Assembly (NCBI RefSeq): GCF_014643175.1
Contig: NZ_BMJH01000002.1
Coordinates: 1 to 64,000, forward strand
DNA from: Hoyosella rhizosphaerae
GTDB taxonomy: Bacteria > Actinomycetota > Actinomycetes > Mycobacteriales > Mycobacteriaceae
DNA: 64,000 nucleotides
Direction of reading: 5' to 3'
Below are positions 19,421-32,072 of the stretch, piece by piece (position 1 is the first letter of the stretch; every line of letters starts with the position of its first letter). A program made the translations under genes and the position numbers. The notes under the pieces are model-generated. The model worked only from the letters and a program-made list of their open reading frames with translations, made no database searches and was not told the origin of the DNA.

Positions 19421-20678
19421 GATGTCACGGCCTGAGATGTCCCGGCCTGATAAAGGTTCACGTCCCGCTGCTACCGCGGGTGATGTTGAAGAATCTGTCC
19501 CGTCAGGCAGTGCGAGCCGAGCGCGCACCGCGCCGGACCATCGGAACCGACGTCGTAAGCGGACTACCGCTGCAAACGCGGGAAAGCGAGCAGCGAATGC
19601 GGCCCGCCGGTCATTGTCACGCAAGTCGCGGGATGGGTCTGCTCCACGCCTCGCCCCTGAGCACGATTTTCGGTTGATGCAAACTGACCGGGCAAGCTTC
19701 GTGGTCACTGATGATCACTTGCTGCTTAACGTCCGCGAAGTGGGGCCACCAGATGCACCGTTGACGGTGATCTTCGCTCATGGTTTTTGCCTGCATATGG
19801 GGGCCTGGCACTTTCAGCGGATCGACCTTGAAAAGGCCTTTGGGACTCAAGTTCGCTTGGTGTTTTATGACCAGCGAGGTCATGGGCAATCCGGTATGCC
19901 CACGCCCGAATCTTCCACCATTCCGCAACTGGGGCGTGATCTTGCTGCGGTTTATCGAGCCAAGGCGCCGACCGGTCCGGTCATCCTTGTCGGCCATTCC
20001 ATGGGCGGCATGACTGTGTTGGCTTTTGCCCGCCAGTTCCCAGAACTGGTGAAACAACGCGTCATCGGTGTTGGGTTGGTCGCGACAGCTGCGAGTGGGC
20101 TATCTGATGCTGGCGTTGCCCGCATGTTGGACACTCCGGCGATCAAGGCTGCGCAACTTGCTGTGAAGGCAGCACCTGCGATGATTCAACAGAGCCGTGA
20201 TGCTATCCGCCCGCTGATGTCGCCGATTTTGAAAGTGACGTCGTACGGCGATCGTCGTATTTCGCCCGAGGTTGCTCGTTTCTCGGAGCGGATGACGAAC
20301 GAAACTAACTTGATAACGATGGTGAATTTCTTGGCCGCGCTGGAACAGCACGATGAGTCGTTGGCCTTGCCGATTCTAAAACCGCTGCCCGCGTTGGTAG
20401 TGTGCGGCGATGGCGATATGGTGACTCCGTTCCGAAATTCAGTCGCCATTGCCGAGGCGTTGCCGCATGCAGAATTGCTGCGAGTTCCGAAGGCAGGCCA
20501 CATGGTAGAGATGGAACAGCCACAAGTGGTGAGCGAGGCGTTGGAGCGCTTGATTAAGCGTTCGTTGGAACATTCCAGGTCGGAAAGGTCGTTTGCGGGT
20601 GTATTCAGAGCAGTTGCCGACCGTTCAGGACACCGAGGAGTTTGGCCATCGGTTAGCAGCTGGACTCGTCGCAGGTGA
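19407..20678 (+). CDS. Alpha/beta hydrolase
   Basis: Serine hydrolase of unknown substrate. A basic, Arg-rich N-terminal segment (about 90 residues, possibly disordered) precedes a complete catalytic set: nucleophile in GHSMGGM, acid in CGDGDMVTP and His in KAGHMVEME. The start is uncertain: ATG 19407 overlaps the alr stop by 14 bases, and ATG 19422 is close by. The codons around them form a small direct repeat encoding PEMSR twice. Its 3' end overlaps tsaE by about 80 bases. The same alr-hydrolase-tsaE order occurs in other Mycobacteriales, to my recollection. Confidence 0.88.
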   Translation: MPVPEMSRPEMSRPDKGSRPAATAGDVEESVPSGSASRARTAPDHRNRRRKRTTAANAGKRAANAARRSLSRKSRDGSAPRLAPEHDFRLMQTDRASFVVTDDHLLLNVREVGPPDAPLTVIFAHGFCLHMGAWHFQRIDLEKAFGTQVRLVFYDQRGHGQSGMPTPESSTIPQLGRDLAAVYRAKAPTGPVILVGHSMGGMTVLAFARQFPELVKQRVIGVGLVATAASGLSDAGVARMLDTPAIKAAQLAVKAAPAMIQQSRDAIRPLMSPILKVTSYGDRRISPEVARFSERMTNETNLITMVNFLAALEQHDESLALPILKPLPALVVCGDGDMVTPFRNSVAIAEALPHAELLRVPKAGHMVEMEQPQVVSEALERLIKRSLEHSRSERSFAGVFRAVADRSGHRGVWPSVSSWTRRR

Positions 20679-21084
20679 TGTAGTGGTCCTTTCCGGCCCA
20701 CTAGGGGCGGGAAAGACGGCGTTAGCGCGCGGCATTGCTGCAGGCCTCGGCGTCGAGGGCAAGGTGAGTTCGCCGACGTTCATCATTGCGCGGGAACACC
20801 GTGCCGGGAGATCTAGGCCCGGGGGTGGTCCGGCTGTCGCGATGGTGCACGCGGACCTGTACAGGTTGCTTGGTGATGCGGAACGTGCCCATGACGCACA
20901 TCTCGCGTTAGATGAGCTTGACGCGTTGGATCTTGATACCGAACTCGATGACGCGGTCCTTGTTGTTGAGTGGGGTGAGGGTCTCGTGGAACGACTCACC
21001 GATCGGCACTTGCAGGTCGAGTTGTCACGCGACTCGGATGACGATGTTCGCACAGTTCGTTGGGAATGGGTGCTGCACCAATAG
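20599..21084 (+). CDS. tsaE: TsaE, ATPase for tRNA t6A synthesis
   Basis: Small P-loop ATPase that drives turnover of the TsaBD complex making N6-threonylcarbamoyladenosine at tRNA A37. Walker A is GPLGAGKT; SSPTF and the VHADLYRL switch region are typical, and VEWGEGL is the conserved distal strand. GTG 20599 has GGAAAGG 10 bases upstream; TTG 20593 is the alternative. It starts inside the hydrolase gene, and tsaB begins 30 bases after its stop. Confidence 0.93.
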   Translation: MYSEQLPTVQDTEEFGHRLAAGLVAGDVVVLSGPLGAGKTALARGIAAGLGVEGKVSSPTFIIAREHRAGRSRPGGGPAVAMVHADLYRLLGDAERAHDAHLALDELDALDLDTELDDAVLVVEWGEGLVERLTDRHLQVELSRDSDDDVRTVRWEWVLHQ

Positions 21085-21114
21085 TTGCGGAATTGCCGGG
21101 TACCCTCAGTAATC

Positions 21115-21804
21115 GTGCTTATTCTTGCCGTCGATACGTCTACCCCCGCCGTTACCGCTGGGCTCGTGTGGCTTGACTCAGATGTTGATGAAGTTCGTGA
21201 GGTCGCCAGACGTGTGACGGTCGATGCTCGTGCTCATGCCGAGGTACTTACACCTCAGATAGTGGAGTGCTTCGCTGAAGCTGGACGCGATGTTTCTGAA
21301 TTATCCACTGTGGTCGTCGGGCAGGGCCCAGGGCCATATACCGGTTTGCGAGTTGGCATGGTCACTGGCGCAGCATTTGCGGACGCAGTCGGTGTGCCGG
21401 TGTACGGAGTGTGCAGCCTGGACGCGATTGCTGCCGAAGTTGCCTTCACCGAAGTGCTGGATGGTCCGTTGTTGGTGGTGACGGATGCGCGGCGACGCGA
21501 GGTGTATTGGGCGCACTACGACCAAGGGCGCCGAATCGCCGGACCTGGAGTGGTGAAGCCCGCGGAACTCGTGGTTGAGCCAGCGAGCTGGATTGCAGGG
21601 TCGGCCCAGCATGTTGAGATGTTTGATGTGCGCAGTATTGATGTGGAAACACCGACACCGCGGGGCCTAGTTGCGGTGGCTGCGTCAGCGATACGTGCGG
21701 GTGAGGTTCCAGAGCCGTTGGTCCCGATGTATTTGCGGCGCCCTGACGCGACTGAGCCGAGCGCGATGAAAAACCCTCCCGGTAGCTGGAAATATGGTGT
21801 CTGA
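21115..21804 (+). CDS. tsaB: TsaB, tRNA t6A biosynthesis
   Basis: Inactive paralogue of TsaD that scaffolds the t6A-synthesising complex. The sequence opens with ILAVDTSTPAVT and has the GQGPGPYTGLRVG loop of the ASKHA fold. GTG 21115 places this strand at the N-terminus; the TTG frame at 21085 adds ten unconserved residues. Length is 229 aa. It overlaps rimI by 11 bases. Confidence 0.93.
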   Translation: MLILAVDTSTPAVTAGLVWLDSDVDEVREVARRVTVDARAHAEVLTPQIVECFAEAGRDVSELSTVVVGQGPGPYTGLRVGMVTGAAFADAVGVPVYGVCSLDAIAAEVAFTEVLDGPLLVVTDARRREVYWAHYDQGRRIAGPGVVKPAELVVEPASWIAGSAQHVEMFDVRSIDVETPTPRGLVAVAASAIRAGEVPEPLVPMYLRRPDATEPSAMKNPPGSWKYGV

Positions 21805-22279
21805 GTTTCAAGAGTCAGTTGTACAGTTGCGTCCGCTCGTGGCGGCAGATGCGAATGCGTGCGCGAGGTTGGAACGACTTCTTTTCTCCCGTGATAACCC
21901 GTGGCCTGCGTGGGCGTTTGTGCAGGAGCTCAAAAATGGCGCCAATCACTATGTCGCCGCGGAACTTCAGGGGAAGCTAGTCGGGTATGCGGGGATAGCC
22001 TTGCTCGGTTCGGCTTCGGACCCCGAAAATGAGGTGCATACGATTGGTGTGGCGCCGGAGCATCAGGGAAAAGGTATAGGGCGCCTGCTCCTCGACGATC
22101 TGCTGGCTGTAGCTGATGTGCATGGCGGCCCGGTGTTCCTTGACGTCCGCACGGACAATGAGGCAGCTCAAGGGTTGTATTCGAGTGTGGGCTTTGTCAT
22201 CGTTGGATTGCGTAAACGGTATTACGAACCGAGCGGGGCGGACGCGTTCGTGATGAAACGAGAGGGGGCCGCGTCGTGA
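21794..22279 (+). CDS. rimI: RimI-like protein N-acetyltransferase
   Basis: GNAT enzyme that acetylates protein N-termini (ribosomal protein S18 in E. coli). The acetyl-CoA site appears as [15 protein letters not shown], with [19 protein letters not shown] following and Tyr-rich [12 protein letters not shown] near the end. Length is 161 aa. The tsaB-rimI-tsaD order with overlapping stops and starts is widely conserved in Actinobacteria. Confidence 0.92.
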   Translation: MVSEFQESVVQLRPLVAADANACARLERLLFSRDNPWPAWAFVQELKNGANHYVAAELQGKLVGYAGIALLGSASDPENEVHTIGVAPEHQGKGIGRLLLDDLLAVADVHGGPVFLDVRTDNEAAQGLYSSVGFVIVGLRKRYYEPSGADAFVMKREGAAS

Positions 22280-23346
22280 ACATGTGGGCGGGTCGTGAAG
22301 ACATCACTGTGCTGGGGTTGGAAAGTTCCTGCGACGAAACTGGGGTCGGTGTTGTTTCTGTCAAGCTGGCGGGAGACGATTCGGGGAATGTGACGCTGTT
22401 GGCTGACGAGGTCGCATCTAGCGTCGATGAGCATGCCAGATATGGCGGTGTGGTACCGGAAATAGCATCACGAGCACATTTGGAAGCCTTGGTTCCTACG
22501 ATGCGGCGCGCGTTGGCGGCAGCAGGAATTGAACGTCCAGATGCCATTGCAGCCACAATCGGTCCTGGTTTGGCTGGCGCTTTGCTGGTCGGTGCGGCGG
22601 CAGCAAAGGCATATGCGGCTGCGTGGGGTGTGCCGTTTTACGCGATCAATCACCTAGGCGGCCATGTCGCAGTGGATGCGTTGGAGCATGGCCCGTTGCC
22701 TCCTTGCGTGGCTTTGCTAGTTTCGGGGGGCCACACAAGCCTGCTGCACGTCCCGTCTCTTGGGCAGCCGTTGGTTGAGCTCGGCGCGACTATGGATGAC
22801 GCGGCGGGCGAGGCGTATGACAAGGTTGCGCGGCTGCTAGGGCTCGGCTACCCAGGTGGACCTGTTCTTGATGCCCTTGCGAAGCAAGGCAATCGCGATG
22901 CCATTGCGTTTCCCCGCGGCATGACTGGTCCGCGTGATAGTCGGCATGCTTTTTCGTTTTCAGGGTTGAAGACTGCTGTTGCTCGGTACGTCGAAACGAC
23001 GCATCGACGTGGGGAAGTTGTGGACCGCGCTGATGTTGCGGCGTCATTCCAGGAAGCTGTGGCTGATGTGCTCTCTATGAAGGCCGTCCGTGCAGCTACC
23101 GATCTTGGGGTTGGAACCCTGGTGATCAGTGGGGGAGTGGCTGCGAACTCTCGTTTGAGGGAACTGGCGCAGAGCCGGTGCGATGCTGCTGGGATTGAGC
23201 TGCGGGTTCCCAAGCCGCGGCTATGTACGGATAACGGCGCAATGATTGCGTCTCTTGGTGCGCACTTGATTCACGCGGGAGCGGAACCATCGTCGTTGTC
23301 GGTCGCGACGAACCCTGCGTTGTCAGTGCAGGTGAGCCAAATATAG
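22276..23346 (+). CDS. tsaD: TsaD, tRNA t6A threonylcarbamoyltransferase
   Basis: Catalytic subunit of the t6A complex. [10 protein letters not shown] lies at the N-terminus, the metal-binding histidines are in INHLGGH, and [10 protein letters not shown] and the late [13 protein letters not shown] belong to the ASKHA nucleotide site. GTG 22276 overlaps the rimI stop as GTGA. Length is 356 aa. It is the last gene before the heat-shock operator of groES. Confidence 0.95.
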   Translation: MNMWAGREDITVLGLESSCDETGVGVVSVKLAGDDSGNVTLLADEVASSVDEHARYGGVVPEIASRAHLEALVPTMRRALAAAGIERPDAIAATIGPGLAGALLVGAAAAKAYAAAWGVPFYAINHLGGHVAVDALEHGPLPPCVALLVSGGHTSLLHVPSLGQPLVELGATMDDAAGEAYDKVARLLGLGYPGGPVLDALAKQGNRDAIAFPRGMTGPRDSRHAFSFSGLKTAVARYVETTHRRGEVVDRADVAASFQEAVADVLSMKAVRAATDLGVGTLVISGGVAANSRLRELAQSRCDAAGIELRVPKPRLCTDNGAMIASLGAHLIHAGAEPSSLSVATNPALSVQVSQI

Positions 23347-23390
23347 AAGTGTTCGCTGCTAGCTGATCGACATTAATGGGTGTCCGCCTT

Positions 23391-23422
23391 GAGTGCTAGC
23401 ACTCTCACGTATAGAGTGCTAG
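23391..23422. promoter_or_regulatory. CIRCE (HrcA) operator with an extra overlapping half-site
   Basis: A canonical CIRCE lies at 23396-23422: CTAGCACTC, 9 bases, GAGTGCTAG. Immediately to its left another GAGTGCTAG (23391-23399) overlaps the left arm, making a second, spacerless 14-bp palindrome GAGTGCTAGCACTC (23391-23404). Known role: the HrcA repressor binds here and releases groES-groEL1 on heat shock. It lies 120 bases before groES. Confidence 0.93.
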
Positions 23423-23542
23423 ATGACGCTGAATTGGTCCCGGCTCCCGCGACGACGGGGCTCGAAGACGTGTCGCGAATCGTAGAACGAACCAAGTTGT
23501 CCGATTGATCGGGCATCACATCCGAAACGTGGAGGGTTCAAC

Positions 23543-23845
23543 GTGGCGAGCGTGAACATTAAGCCGCTTGAGGACAAGATCCTCGTCCAGACGAACGAAG
23601 CTGAAACTACAACAGCTTCTGGTCTGGTTATTCCTGATACGGCTAAAGAAAAGCCTCAGGAAGGCACCGTTATCGCAGTAGGCCCAGGCCGCTGGGATGA
23701 TGCAGGAGCAAAGCGAATCCCGCTAGACGTGCAGGAAGGTGACGTTGTCATCTACAGCAAGTATGGCGGAACTGAAATCAAATACGCCGGTGAGGAATAC
23801 CTCATTCTTTCGGCGCGCGATATTCTCGCTGTCGTTTCTAAGTGA
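23543..23845 (+). CDS. groES: Co-chaperonin GroES
   Basis: The 100-aa heptameric lid of the GroEL chamber. It starts [11 protein letters not shown] and has the mobile loop [21 protein letters not shown] and a dome/base region ending in [15 protein letters not shown] 23543 is preceded by GGAGGG at 6 bases. Heat-shock control by HrcA is indicated by the CIRCE element upstream. It is co-oriented with groEL1, 128 bases away. Confidence 0.97.
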   Translation: MASVNIKPLEDKILVQTNEAETTTASGLVIPDTAKEKPQEGTVIAVGPGRWDDAGAKRIPLDVQEGDVVIYSKYGGTEIKYAGEEYLILSARDILAVVSK

Positions 23846-23859
23846 CAGTTTCATCATGA

Positions 23860-25590
<1,731 letters not shown>

Positions 25591-25638
25591 CCGACATCGG
25601 TAAGTAGTGCCCAGGCGGGCTAGTTTAGGCAGCTAAGA

Positions 25639-25681
25639 ACAGTGGTGCCGACGCGAAGGCAATTCGCGTCGGCACCACTGT
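25639..25681. terminator. Strong hairpin between groEL1 and whiB3
   Basis: A perfect 19-bp stem (25639-25657 with 25663-25681, ACAGTGGTGCCG arm start) closes a 5-nt loop GGCAA and is followed by CGTTTC on the + side. It lies between convergent genes and can serve both strands. Confidence 0.88.
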
Positions 25682-25718
25682 CGTTTCAGTGCGAGATGGT
25701 GCTAGGCAGAATATTCGA

Positions 25719-26012
25719 CTAAGCGATGTCGCGAGAGCGACGGTGCTTGAGATGGTGAGCGCGTTCTGTTTCTGACATCCCACCCCAGATGCCATAAGGT
25801 TCGCCGACTGCTAGTGCGTGTGAGCGGCATTCTGCTAGCACGGGGCATTGGTGGCACAGCGCTTTTGCCCGGAGTTCGCGTTCATGTCGTGCTCGACCGC
25901 GTTCGCCATCTGGATGGAAAAACACGGAGGAATCGACGCCTCTGCACAGTCCGTCCCGTTGCCAATCCCAGAGTTCAATGACCGGTCCGGGAAGTTGGTG
26001 CGGCTGAGGCAT
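25719..26012 (-). CDS. whiB3: WhiB3, iron-sulfur redox-sensing transcription factor
   Basis: A 97-aa Wbl protein. Four cluster ligands are Cys23, Cys53, Cys56 and Cys62 (C-x29-C-x2-C-x5-C), followed by the sigma-factor-binding turn GIWGGM and a basic tail HHLKHRRSR. The N-terminus MPQPHQLPGP is close to M. tuberculosis WhiB3. ATG 26012 has AAGGAG upstream; GTG 26027 is less likely. Known role in relatives: 4Fe-4S sensing of redox and control of lipid and stress genes with the primary sigma factor. It has a long AT-rich upstream region. Confidence 0.94.
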   Translation of the reverse strand: MPQPHQLPGPVIELWDWQRDGLCRGVDSSVFFHPDGERGRARHERELRAKALCHQCPVLAECRSHALAVGEPYGIWGGMSETERAHHLKHRRSRDIA

Positions 26013-26504
26013 GATTTCTCCTTGCACTACATGTCCGAAACATTCTCGGAATTAGCCCCGAGCGGGGCCTTTGCACACGATCTTTGGACTGAGAACTACA
26101 TTAGGGTGGCTTAAGAAATAGAGTCAAGCCCCGATGGTGACACCCTGTAGGAAAGTGTCCAGGTGTTGAGATTCTAAATATGCTTAGAGCTGCATTATCC
26201 TGTCATTCAATTGATCGACAGTGGTCCATAGGTGCAGGTAGTTGATGGTTTCTGTGAAGCTGCTCAACTTGCTCAATTTTGAGATAGTTTTAGCTCGAAG
26301 TATTTTCCAATAAGTCAATTTGATCTAAATCACATTGCTGCAATCGCGAACCCACAATCATATAGTTTCCAAAAGTTTAAAATCAGTTTACGCAAATATG
26401 AACAAGATTCTGTTTTAGGGGCATGGCATGCGATGCGGGACCATTGCTTCTCGACAAGCGCGCACTTCCCAGATGGCGCCGCATGAGGTTTGGAGACCAG
26501 CAAT
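26013..26504. promoter_or_regulatory. Long AT-rich divergent region of whiB3
   Basis: A 492-bp gap without a supported gene, clearly more AT-rich than its surroundings from about 26140 to 26420. It must contain the whiB3 promoter and that of the Rv3415c-like gene. An FNR/CRP-like dyad TTGAT-CTAA-ATCAC lies at 26320-26333, one base off the FNR consensus. Several AT runs (AAAAGTTTAAAATC at about 26371-26384) could be -10/UP-like elements. No SD-supported small ORF was found. Confidence 0.5.
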
Positions 26505-27299
26505 ATGACTGAATCGCTGCGTGCTCGATGGAGCGAGGCCGTTGAAACCGGAGCCCAAGGGTTCTACGCCGCAGCGTGGAGCCAGCTAGGCGAACTACTC
26601 CGCGAACTTTCTCCCATTAACACCAGTTACCGTGCGCAGCGATCCCTCGCACTCAGCACAGCAGCGTCACTGCATCGACAGCTGGGACGCTATCGACAGT
26701 CGGCAAACTTGGACGGTGCGGCCGTCTCGCTAACCGCTGCCGATCGCTCCGCACTGCACAGTTCGCATGACGTGAGCTCTGATCCCGACGCCATTCGAAC
26801 CCTCGAAGCGTGGTGCGACGCAATGACCGGGCTTGCCGCCGACATGATCGGCAGCGCCCGGTTTTCTAGCGCGCTTCCTATGCTCGAACAAGTTTCCGCT
26901 GTCGTCGATCAGAACGACCTGCCGCAACTGTGGCGGCAGAGTCTCAGGCTGAACTGGGTGCGCGCTGAGTATTTCTTGTTTGCGGGTAGCCCAGACGCGG
27001 CGTTGCCATACGCCAGACTGGCTGTAGAACAGGCGCTGCAGGGGCCTTCGGTTCGGCACAAGATCAAGTCCTCGCTCATACTTTCTGCCACACATGCCGC
27101 GGTGGGCGAACAGAACTTCGCTCGGAGTGAGGCCCTCGAATGCCACACGGCGGCAGTTGCAGGCCAGTTCCTGCCGCTAGCCTGGGTCTCCACTCAAATT
27201 CTGTTAGGTGCGGACTTGCCTGCGAAGCGGACAAAATGGAGGCAGACTGGTAGGGCGTACGCGGTAGAGCTAAGCCGACGTGGCGGACGCATCGAATAG
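26505..27299 (+). CDS. Conserved hypothetical protein, Rv3415c position
   Basis: A 264-aa soluble helical protein with repeated Ala/Leu-rich helix pairs resembling TPR units (for example RSLALSTAASLHRQLGRYRQS and PYARLAVEQAL). No catalytic motif was recognised. ATG 26505 follows GGAG at 9 bases. It lies between whiB3 and sigD as Rv3415c does, and its 3' end is about 100 bases before the sigD start, with no terminator between. A role in the SigD pathway is suggested only by this conserved neighbourhood. Confidence 0.75.
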   Translation: MTESLRARWSEAVETGAQGFYAAAWSQLGELLRELSPINTSYRAQRSLALSTAASLHRQLGRYRQSANLDGAAVSLTAADRSALHSSHDVSSDPDAIRTLEAWCDAMTGLAADMIGSARFSSALPMLEQVSAVVDQNDLPQLWRQSLRLNWVRAEYFLFAGSPDAALPYARLAVEQALQGPSVRHKIKSSLILSATHAAVGEQNFARSEALECHTAAVAGQFLPLAWVSTQILLGADLPAKRTKWRQTGRAYAVELSRRGGRIE

Positions 27300-27399
27300 A
27301 TTGGTGGACTGTTGCCCGTGTCGGGAATGTCAGAGGAGACCGGTATTGTCGTATGGATACCAAAACGATCCTGGCGAACCATTGGTGCGACCTATACGT

Positions 27400-28077
27400 A
27401 TGTCTAAGCCCCACAACCTTGGCGATGCCAAGGACACCTCCAGCAATGGTGTTCGCGATTCTGCAACGTCGCGTGTAACACCTGCACCTCGTCTGACGAT
27501 GAACATGTCAGATGAGGAATTAAGTCTTGCCGTCGCCGAAGCCAGCAAAGGCGACAGGGCTGCTCTCTCATCTGTTTTGGAAGCAATTCGACCCCCAGTA
27601 TTCCGATACTGCAGGGCTCGGATCGGAATGGGGGAGCGCGGCAATGTTTCCGCAGACGATGTGGCGCAGGAGGTATGCATGGCAGTCATGACGGCCCTGC
27701 CCCGGTATAAAGACCAGGGGCGACCTTTCATGTCCTTTGTATACGGAATCGCTGCCCATAAAGTCGCAGATGCCCATCGCAGTTCGTCACGGAACCGCCA
27801 GGATCCTACGGACGATATGCCGGATTTCGCGTCTGGTGCAGAAGGTCCAGAGGATGTCGCTCTGTTGAGCGAATCTTCTCGACGAGTGCAGGAGTTACTC
27901 GACTCCCTGTCGCCGGAACAGCGGGAGATTCTCATTCTGCGCGTTATTGAGGGTGTATCGGCTGCCGAAGCCGCAGAACTGATCGGCAGTACCGCAGGTG
28001 CTGTCCGAGTTGCACAACACAGAGCTTTAGCGAAATTGAAGAAATCAATGGGGAGAGTAGGTGAAATCGATGGCTAG
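27400..28077 (+). CDS. sigD: ECF-type sigma factor SigD
   Basis: Sigma-70 family extracytoplasmic-function factor. Region 2 shows SADDVAQEVCMAVMTALPRY with FMSFVYGIAAHKVADAHR. Region 4 shows LDSLSPEQREILILRV, then the helix-turn-helix AEAAELIGSTAGAVRVAQHRALAKLK. In C. glutamicum and M. tuberculosis SigD controls envelope and mycolate genes. The start is uncertain: ATG 27400 gives 225 aa, the frame is open to 27280, and ATG 27493 or 27499 would give a shorter form. It overlaps the anti-sigma gene by 8 bases. Confidence 0.93.
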   Translation: MSKPHNLGDAKDTSSNGVRDSATSRVTPAPRLTMNMSDEELSLAVAEASKGDRAALSSVLEAIRPPVFRYCRARIGMGERGNVSADDVAQEVCMAVMTALPRYKDQGRPFMSFVYGIAAHKVADAHRSSSRNRQDPTDDMPDFASGAEGPEDVALLSESSRRVQELLDSLSPEQREILILRVIEGVSAAEAAELIGSTAGAVRVAQHRALAKLKKSMGRVGEIDG

Positions 28078-29380
28078 GCGCGAGGACAACGGAATGACCG
28101 GTGACGGCGTCGGCCGCGATCACGAAGCTCCGACGAGTGGGACCCCAGAAGACGGAGTCCCAACTCAAGGGGCAGGGGGAAGCGGTGGCGCATCGCTCCC
28201 CGATATTGGTGACCTGCTAGGTGCTGATACTTTTCTCAGCGCGCTTGCGTCAGGTGCCGGGGGAGAAGCTTCGTCAAAGGATGAAGAAGCGCTTGCTGCG
28301 CTGCTTGGGGAATGGCGAGATGAGATTACGTCAACTCCAATTCCAGCGGGCCCTTCAATCGATGACGTCATTAAAGCAATGGAGGCTGGGGGCCGCGGGG
28401 CTGCCGGAGAATTCACCGGCGCGACGACGATTCAGCAAGCTGCAGAGGCATCGGCGGGGCCAGTTAGTGGTCTCCCCACCCAAGGCGCTCGAGTTTCGGA
28501 GTTGTCTGCGCGACGCAATGCCGGACCGGCTCGACGCACTCGATGGCTGACGTCAGTAGCAGGAGTTGCAGCCGCAGCAGCTGTCGTGCTCGGCGGTCTT
28601 GCAGTGCTATCCCAGAGTGCCCAACCCGGTGACCCGCTATGGGGTTTCCGCGAGCAAATTCACGGCGCCGACGAAACTTCCATCATGGTGGCCGGTCTAT
28701 GGGAAGAGCTCATCCAGGCGGAGCGGGCGCTCGAATCGGGCGACGTCGAACGAGTCGAACGAATTCTTAGCGAACTCGCCCCAAAGATCAGCGCCGTCGA
28801 CGGTACTGAGCAGGATGAACTCAGCTCCAAGTTTCACAAGCTGAACGAGGACCTGCAACGACACCCGAATCGTCCAGAAGTTGCTCCGATAACGACGACA
28901 GAGCGGGATCGAACAACGCCGCCCTCGACTACGTTGCCAGGGTTGCCTACCGGACTTCCAGGACTGCCTACTGGGCTTCCCGACCTGCCTACCGGGCTGC
29001 CAGTTTTGCCGTCGGAGTTGCCGCAGCCTCCTTTCACTATTCCGCCTGAAATAATGTCGATCATCCCGTGGCCGCCGATAACCGAGTTGCCGCTGCCGGT
29101 TACCCCGACCAATCCGGGGGGTGCTGGTCCAACGGAACCGAACGGCGGCGAGCCAACGGCTTCCGGTGCACCTACGACTGCGGCTCCGACGACTACTGCC
29201 AATCCAACGACGACCACCCAGCGCACCACAACGACCCCGAAACCAACTTCGTCTCGGTTGCCCACGACAACTGCGTCAGCACCGTTGTCGGATGAAGTGC
29301 GAAGGTCACTCGAGGTGACGACAGGTAATGAACCGTTTCCTACCGAATCGGACGAATCACAGGACCGAAACGGCAGCTAG
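28070..29380 (+). CDS. rsdA: Anti-sigma-D factor RsdA
   Basis: Membrane-bound inhibitor of SigD, 436 aa. The N-terminal cytoplasmic part contains the sigma-binding segment around EALAALLGEWRDEI. One transmembrane helix follows (about residues 160-182, SVAGVAAAAAVVLGG), then a long outside region. That region has Leu-Pro-Thr-Gly repeats (GLPTGLP units, about 290-315) and a Thr/Pro-rich stalk. It is longer than the roughly 300-aa mycobacterial protein, mostly because of this stalk. ATG 28070 has AGGTGA upstream; GTG 28061 is possible. In relatives, regulated proteolysis of RsdA frees SigD. Confidence 0.88.
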   Translation: MARREDNGMTGDGVGRDHEAPTSGTPEDGVPTQGAGGSGGASLPDIGDLLGADTFLSALASGAGGEASSKDEEALAALLGEWRDEITSTPIPAGPSIDDVIKAMEAGGRGAAGEFTGATTIQQAAEASAGPVSGLPTQGARVSELSARRNAGPARRTRWLTSVAGVAAAAAVVLGGLAVLSQSAQPGDPLWGFREQIHGADETSIMVAGLWEELIQAERALESGDVERVERILSELAPKISAVDGTEQDELSSKFHKLNEDLQRHPNRPEVAPITTTERDRTTPPSTTLPGLPTGLPGLPTGLPDLPTGLPVLPSELPQPPFTIPPEIMSIIPWPPITELPLPVTPTNPGGAGPTEPNGGEPTASGAPTTAAPTTTANPTTTTQRTTTTPKPTSSRLPTTTASAPLSDEVRRSLEVTTGNEPFPTESDESQDRNGS

Positions 29381-29426
29381 TTAGGGCTGGCCGTTGCAGC
29401 GCCAGGCACAGTCCGGACCATGCAAT

Positions 29427-29480
29427 CAACAAGAATGGCCTTGGGCTCCTGCTATCAGGAACCCAAGGCCATTCTTGTTG
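29427..29480. terminator. Long hairpin terminator between convergent rsdA and DUF5319 gene
   Basis: A 19-bp perfect stem (29427-29445 with 29462-29480, CAACAAGAATGGCC arm start) continues after one C-A mismatch into a 5-bp inner stem TCCTG/CAGGA with a CTAT loop. It lies between converging genes, so it can act in both directions. The next 135 bases hold nothing recognised. Confidence 0.88.
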
Positions 29481-29615
29481 GAAACTGTTGCTCGAACAGA
29501 ACATCGCTCAAATAGAATGCAGTGAGTGATAGTGGACTTTATGCGCAGCAGTGGTCACAAGTATTTGACGTGAGTAGGTTCAGTGCTAACTGCGACCAAG
29601 CCGACTGCGACCCGG

Positions 29616-30044
29616 CTAGCTGCCACCCTGCAGCCACGAACGATAGATTCCACGATTCTGCGGGGACACATCACTCATGACGCCATCCGCGTAGCCACGG
29701 CAGTAATCCCAGGTGACATACGCCTCTGGATTTGGATCGAAGGCGGGCTCGTGGGGGCGGACCGTTCCGTCAGTAAGCAGTTGCACAAGGTTTGCGCGCA
29801 ACATGTCCCAATCATGGAAATGGTCGCGCTGGCAGTCCTCGCACAGAACTACAAGTCCCCGAACTCCGCGGTGAGAAAGCAAAGCCTCATACACTGCAAG
29901 GTCTTGCAGGTCTTCCTCAATGGCCATGCGCTCGTGCGGGTCAAGTGGTTGCCCTGGGTCCAATGAATCCAGGGCTGAAGCGGGGTCCTGCGGATCGTCT
30001 GCGAAGGGATCCGGTGGTAAACCAGGTGGTATGTGATCGCGCAC
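29616..30044 (-). CDS. DUF5319 family protein, Rv3412-like
   Basis: A 142-aa acidic soluble protein highly conserved in Mycobacteriales, of unknown function. The N-terminus RDHIPPGLPPDPFADDP matches Rv3412. A CEDCQRDHFHDWDM block (Cys pair plus His residues) suggests a metal or zinc-ribbon-like site, and VTWDYCRGYADG follows. GTG 30044 is chosen from that match. No Shine-Dalgarno precedes it, and TACGGT lies 7 bases upstream, so the mRNA may be leaderless. It is convergent with rsdA and divergent from guaB2. Confidence 0.85.
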   Translation of the reverse strand: MRDHIPPGLPPDPFADDPQDPASALDSLDPGQPLDPHERMAIEEDLQDLAVYEALLSHRGVRGLVVLCEDCQRDHFHDWDMLRANLVQLLTDGTVRPHEPAFDPNPEAYVTWDYCRGYADGVMSDVSPQNRGIYRSWLQGGS

Positions 30045-31963
<1,919 letters not shown>

Positions 31964-32072
31964 CTTAACTTGGTCGATGCGGTTTCGGACGTGCTGTGGG
32001 GTTAACGGTGCGTAGGGCCCACATGGGGCGAGACGACAAAACGGCGACCACACAGCACAGAAGGGAATACGT

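Noticed and set aside
26013-26504. Small gene or sRNA in the whiB3 upstream gap
   Set aside because: No Shine-Dalgarno-supported frame and no terminator-like hairpin was found; only AT-rich regulatory-looking sequence.
28920-29010. LPTG motifs in the anti-sigma factor as sortase signals
   Set aside because: Sortase needs LPxTG followed by a hydrophobic helix and basic tail at the C-terminus; here the motifs are internal repeats without either.
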